In this document: in pieces, positions 62,630-64,000 of the stretch
Layout of the letters: each line of letters opens with the position of its first letter
Numbering within the stretch: the first letter of the stretch is position 1
Origin: Helicobacter macacae MIT 99-5501
GTDB taxonomy: Bacteria > Campylobacterota > Campylobacteria > Campylobacterales > Helicobacteraceae
Direction: 5' to 3'
NCBI RefSeq assembly: GCF_000507845.1
Contig: NZ_KI669455.1
Location: 67,441 to 131,440 of the forward strand
Length of the DNA: 64,000 nt
Notes under the pieces: model-generated
Databases searched by the model: none
What the model was told of the DNA's origin: nothing
The model's input: the letters and a program-made list of their open reading frames with translations, nothing else
Position numbers and translations under genes: made by a program

Positions 62630-64000
62630 CTATTTATAAAAATCTACAAAGCCATCTTGTGGGAGGATTATCTCCATATCTTTTGGCAAATAGTGCAGTA
62701 TTTTATCCAAAAAGATAGATTCCGTAAGCATATCGCCACACAAAAATACTTTCTTAATTGCGTAGTTTTGCCCCATATCTCGCGCTAGATTTCCAACAAA
62801 CTCACACAAAGAATCCACCACCCCATAGCACAAAGTCGCGCTATCCACACCTGCTAGAGAGAAGCTCATTGCACTTCGCAAGATTCTAGGCATATCAAGT
62901 GCCAATCCACCTTGAGGGGACTTTACCGTTTTATAATCAATTCTAGGTCCCTTATCGCGCAAGAACAATTTAGCTTTATTTAGCACACTATTCACACCCT
63001 CTTCCACACTTGCGTCTTTTGGGCAAAGTCTAAGCACTTTTGCAATGACAGAAAAAAACTCTATAAGGTTTTTGCAAGATTTTTCTAACTCTTTCGCAAA
63101 AGTAGCTTTTGTAGAATCCTCAAGCGAAAAATCTAGGCTATGCTCCCCAAAATGAGAAGTGAAGTTGGCAATTAGCTTATCGCCATTTTCTCTCGTGGCA
63201 ATCTCTGCTAAAGCGTGAGTCGGATTTAAGCTAAAATCTATGTGCAAAATCTCGCTAAATGTGTCCTTTCGTGCTTGATTTTGTGGTGCTTGTTGATTGT
63301 CATTTGGCACTTGGCGATAAACCCATATAGCTGTGTTTTTGGATTTTGAGAGGTAGCATACTAGCATTTGAGAAGCATTTGCGATTTTGGCGGTGTTTTG
63401 CAAGGATAGTGATGGGGTAGATGACACATAGTGCTTGCGGATAAGAGAGAAAAGATTTAGCTTGCAAAATCTATCCTCCACATAAGTGCCGTTTTTGTCG
63501 CAAGATACGCGCTTATAGGGTGGAATCGTGTATGTAAGCGCACTCTCCAAAATCTCACTAGATTTTTTATCAAAAGGCTTTACAAAGACAAACTCCACGC
63601 CACGCGCCCTAGCATACACTCCAAGCAATGCCAAAAGTGGCTCATAAGCCAAAACACACTCAATCTCCACAGGATTTGCCATACCTGCTGATTGCGCTAC
63701 TTGATTTTGCTTGCCAAAAAACTCTTTTGCAAAGACTTCTTTTGGACACAGCTTCATACTTGGCTTCTCAAAGCTCCCAAGCAGGCTGATTTGGGCTTGA
63801 TTTACCCGCATAAAACTTTGCAGTGCCCCAAGCTCCCAAAACATCACAAGAGGGGATTTCTCCCCCACGCTTAAAGTCATATCGCCTCTTTTTGTGCGGA
63901 TTCTAACAGGCTTGCCCTCCGCTAACTTACTAGCAAGCCTAGCAAGGAGCACAGCAAGGCTAGAATCTTTTGGTGCGATTTTTTTTGCACTTTTTGTGTC
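62630..64000 (-). CDS. Unfinished gene, Kae1/HypF-like C-terminal part
   Basis: The frame remains open through the right window edge, so the N-terminus is missing; a GTG at 63952 is only one possible start. The C-terminal text (CGDMLTESIFLDKILHYLPK) and the preceding helices (VDSLCEFVGNLARDMGQNYA) resemble the last domain of HypF and other Kae1-type carbamoyl/ASKHA proteins, with Asp in place of the usual GG motif. A polar insert with Gln/Asn/Pro is near the middle. Identification is tentative. Ends 47 bases before panD on the same strand. Confidence 0.4.
   Translation of the reverse strand, partial: DTKSAKKIAPKDSSLAVLLARLASKLAEGKPVRIRTKRGDMTLSVGEKSPLVMFWELGALQSFMRVNQAQISLLGSFEKPSMKLCPKEVFAKEFFGKQNQVAQSAGMANPVEIECVLAYEPLLALLGVYARARGVEFVFVKPFDKKSSEILESALTYTIPPYKRVSCDKNGTYVEDRFCKLNLFSLIRKHYVSSTPSLSLQNTAKIANASQMLVCYLSKSKNTAIWVYRQVPNDNQQAPQNQARKDTFSEILHIDFSLNPTHALAEIATRENGDKLIANFTSHFGEHSLDFSLEDSTKATFAKELEKSCKNLIEFFSVIAKVLRLCPKDASVEEGVNSVLNKAKLFLRDKGPRIDYKTVKSPQGGLALDMPRILRSAMSFSLAGVDSATLCYGVVDSLCEFVGNLARDMGQNYAIKKVFLCGDMLTESIFLDKILHYLPKDMEIILPQDGFVDFYK

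Noticed and set aside
1..64000. tRNA or rRNA genes and insertion sequences
   Set aside because: I looked in the intergenic regions for T-arm (GTTCGA-like) motifs, rRNA text and transposase-like reading frames and found none that hold up.

Overview
The window looks like a chromosomal segment of a Helicobacter (Campylobacterota) that is not H. pylori. The DNA is AT-rich. The signs are the Csd4-type peptidoglycan carboxypeptidase, the pseudaminic-acid genes pseF and pseG beside flgH, a PEB4-type chaperone, long-chain flavodoxin, two-paralogue-type GltX2, and local gene orders that I recall from H. pylori: fbp/rpe/dnaQ-like, gltX2-yggT-slt, a flagellin-like protein beside csd4, flgH-pseF-pseG, and ybaB beside panD. 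All identifications were made by reading the sequence; no database was searched.

Layout. 1-370: the 3' end of a type II CRISPR array and its tracrRNA. 590-6000: housekeeping genes (dnaQ-like, rpe, fbp, an AAA ATPase). 6.1-11.0 kb: a minimal type II-C operon, cas9-cas1-cas2. 11.2-13.5 kb: fldA, an unknown gene and ung. 13.5-23.0 kb: an accessory island with gene remnants, an ATPase + DUF4276 (TOPRIM-like) pair, a DUF1561-family lipoprotein resembling leptospiral virulence-modifying toxins, a restriction-modification cassette flanked by a 42-bp direct duplication, an ArsB-like transporter, and a second restriction-modification cassette on the opposite strand. 23.1-26.4 kb: slt, yggT, gltX2. 26.7-30.0 kb: a MacAB-type export system with separate ATPase and permease. 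30.2-36.4 kb: a YdcH-like protein, a TPR/glycosyltransferase-like protein and a TonB-dependent receptor that a dinucleotide repeat puts out of frame. 36.8-41.6 kb: flagellin-like protein, csd4, a DUF815 ATPase, a BI-1 family membrane protein. 41.8-51.9 kb: surface glycosylation and flagellar genes (a GT9 gene with a G13 tract, a histidine kinase, a GT2-GT9 fusion, flgH, pseF, pseG) and a PEB4-like chaperone. 52.2-56.4 kb: an outer-membrane barrel with a small secreted peptide gene upstream, and three small-molecule transporters. 56.6-64 kb: a chemoreceptor, polA, ybaB, two tiny membrane proteins, panD and an unfinished Kae1/HypF-like gene.

How the parts fit. The segment combines conserved cell-envelope and metabolism genes with a defence and toxin island (Cas9, two R-M systems, an ATPase/TOPRIM pair) and at least two contingency loci (a GA repeat in the receptor, a G13 tract in a glycosyltransferase). 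A recurrent oddity is that many conserved enzymes carry Ser/Lys/Asp/Asn/Gln-rich insertions or extensions not expected in their families (Cas9 N-terminus, Cas1, the DnaQ-like protein, GT9, PseF, PseG, the TPR protein).
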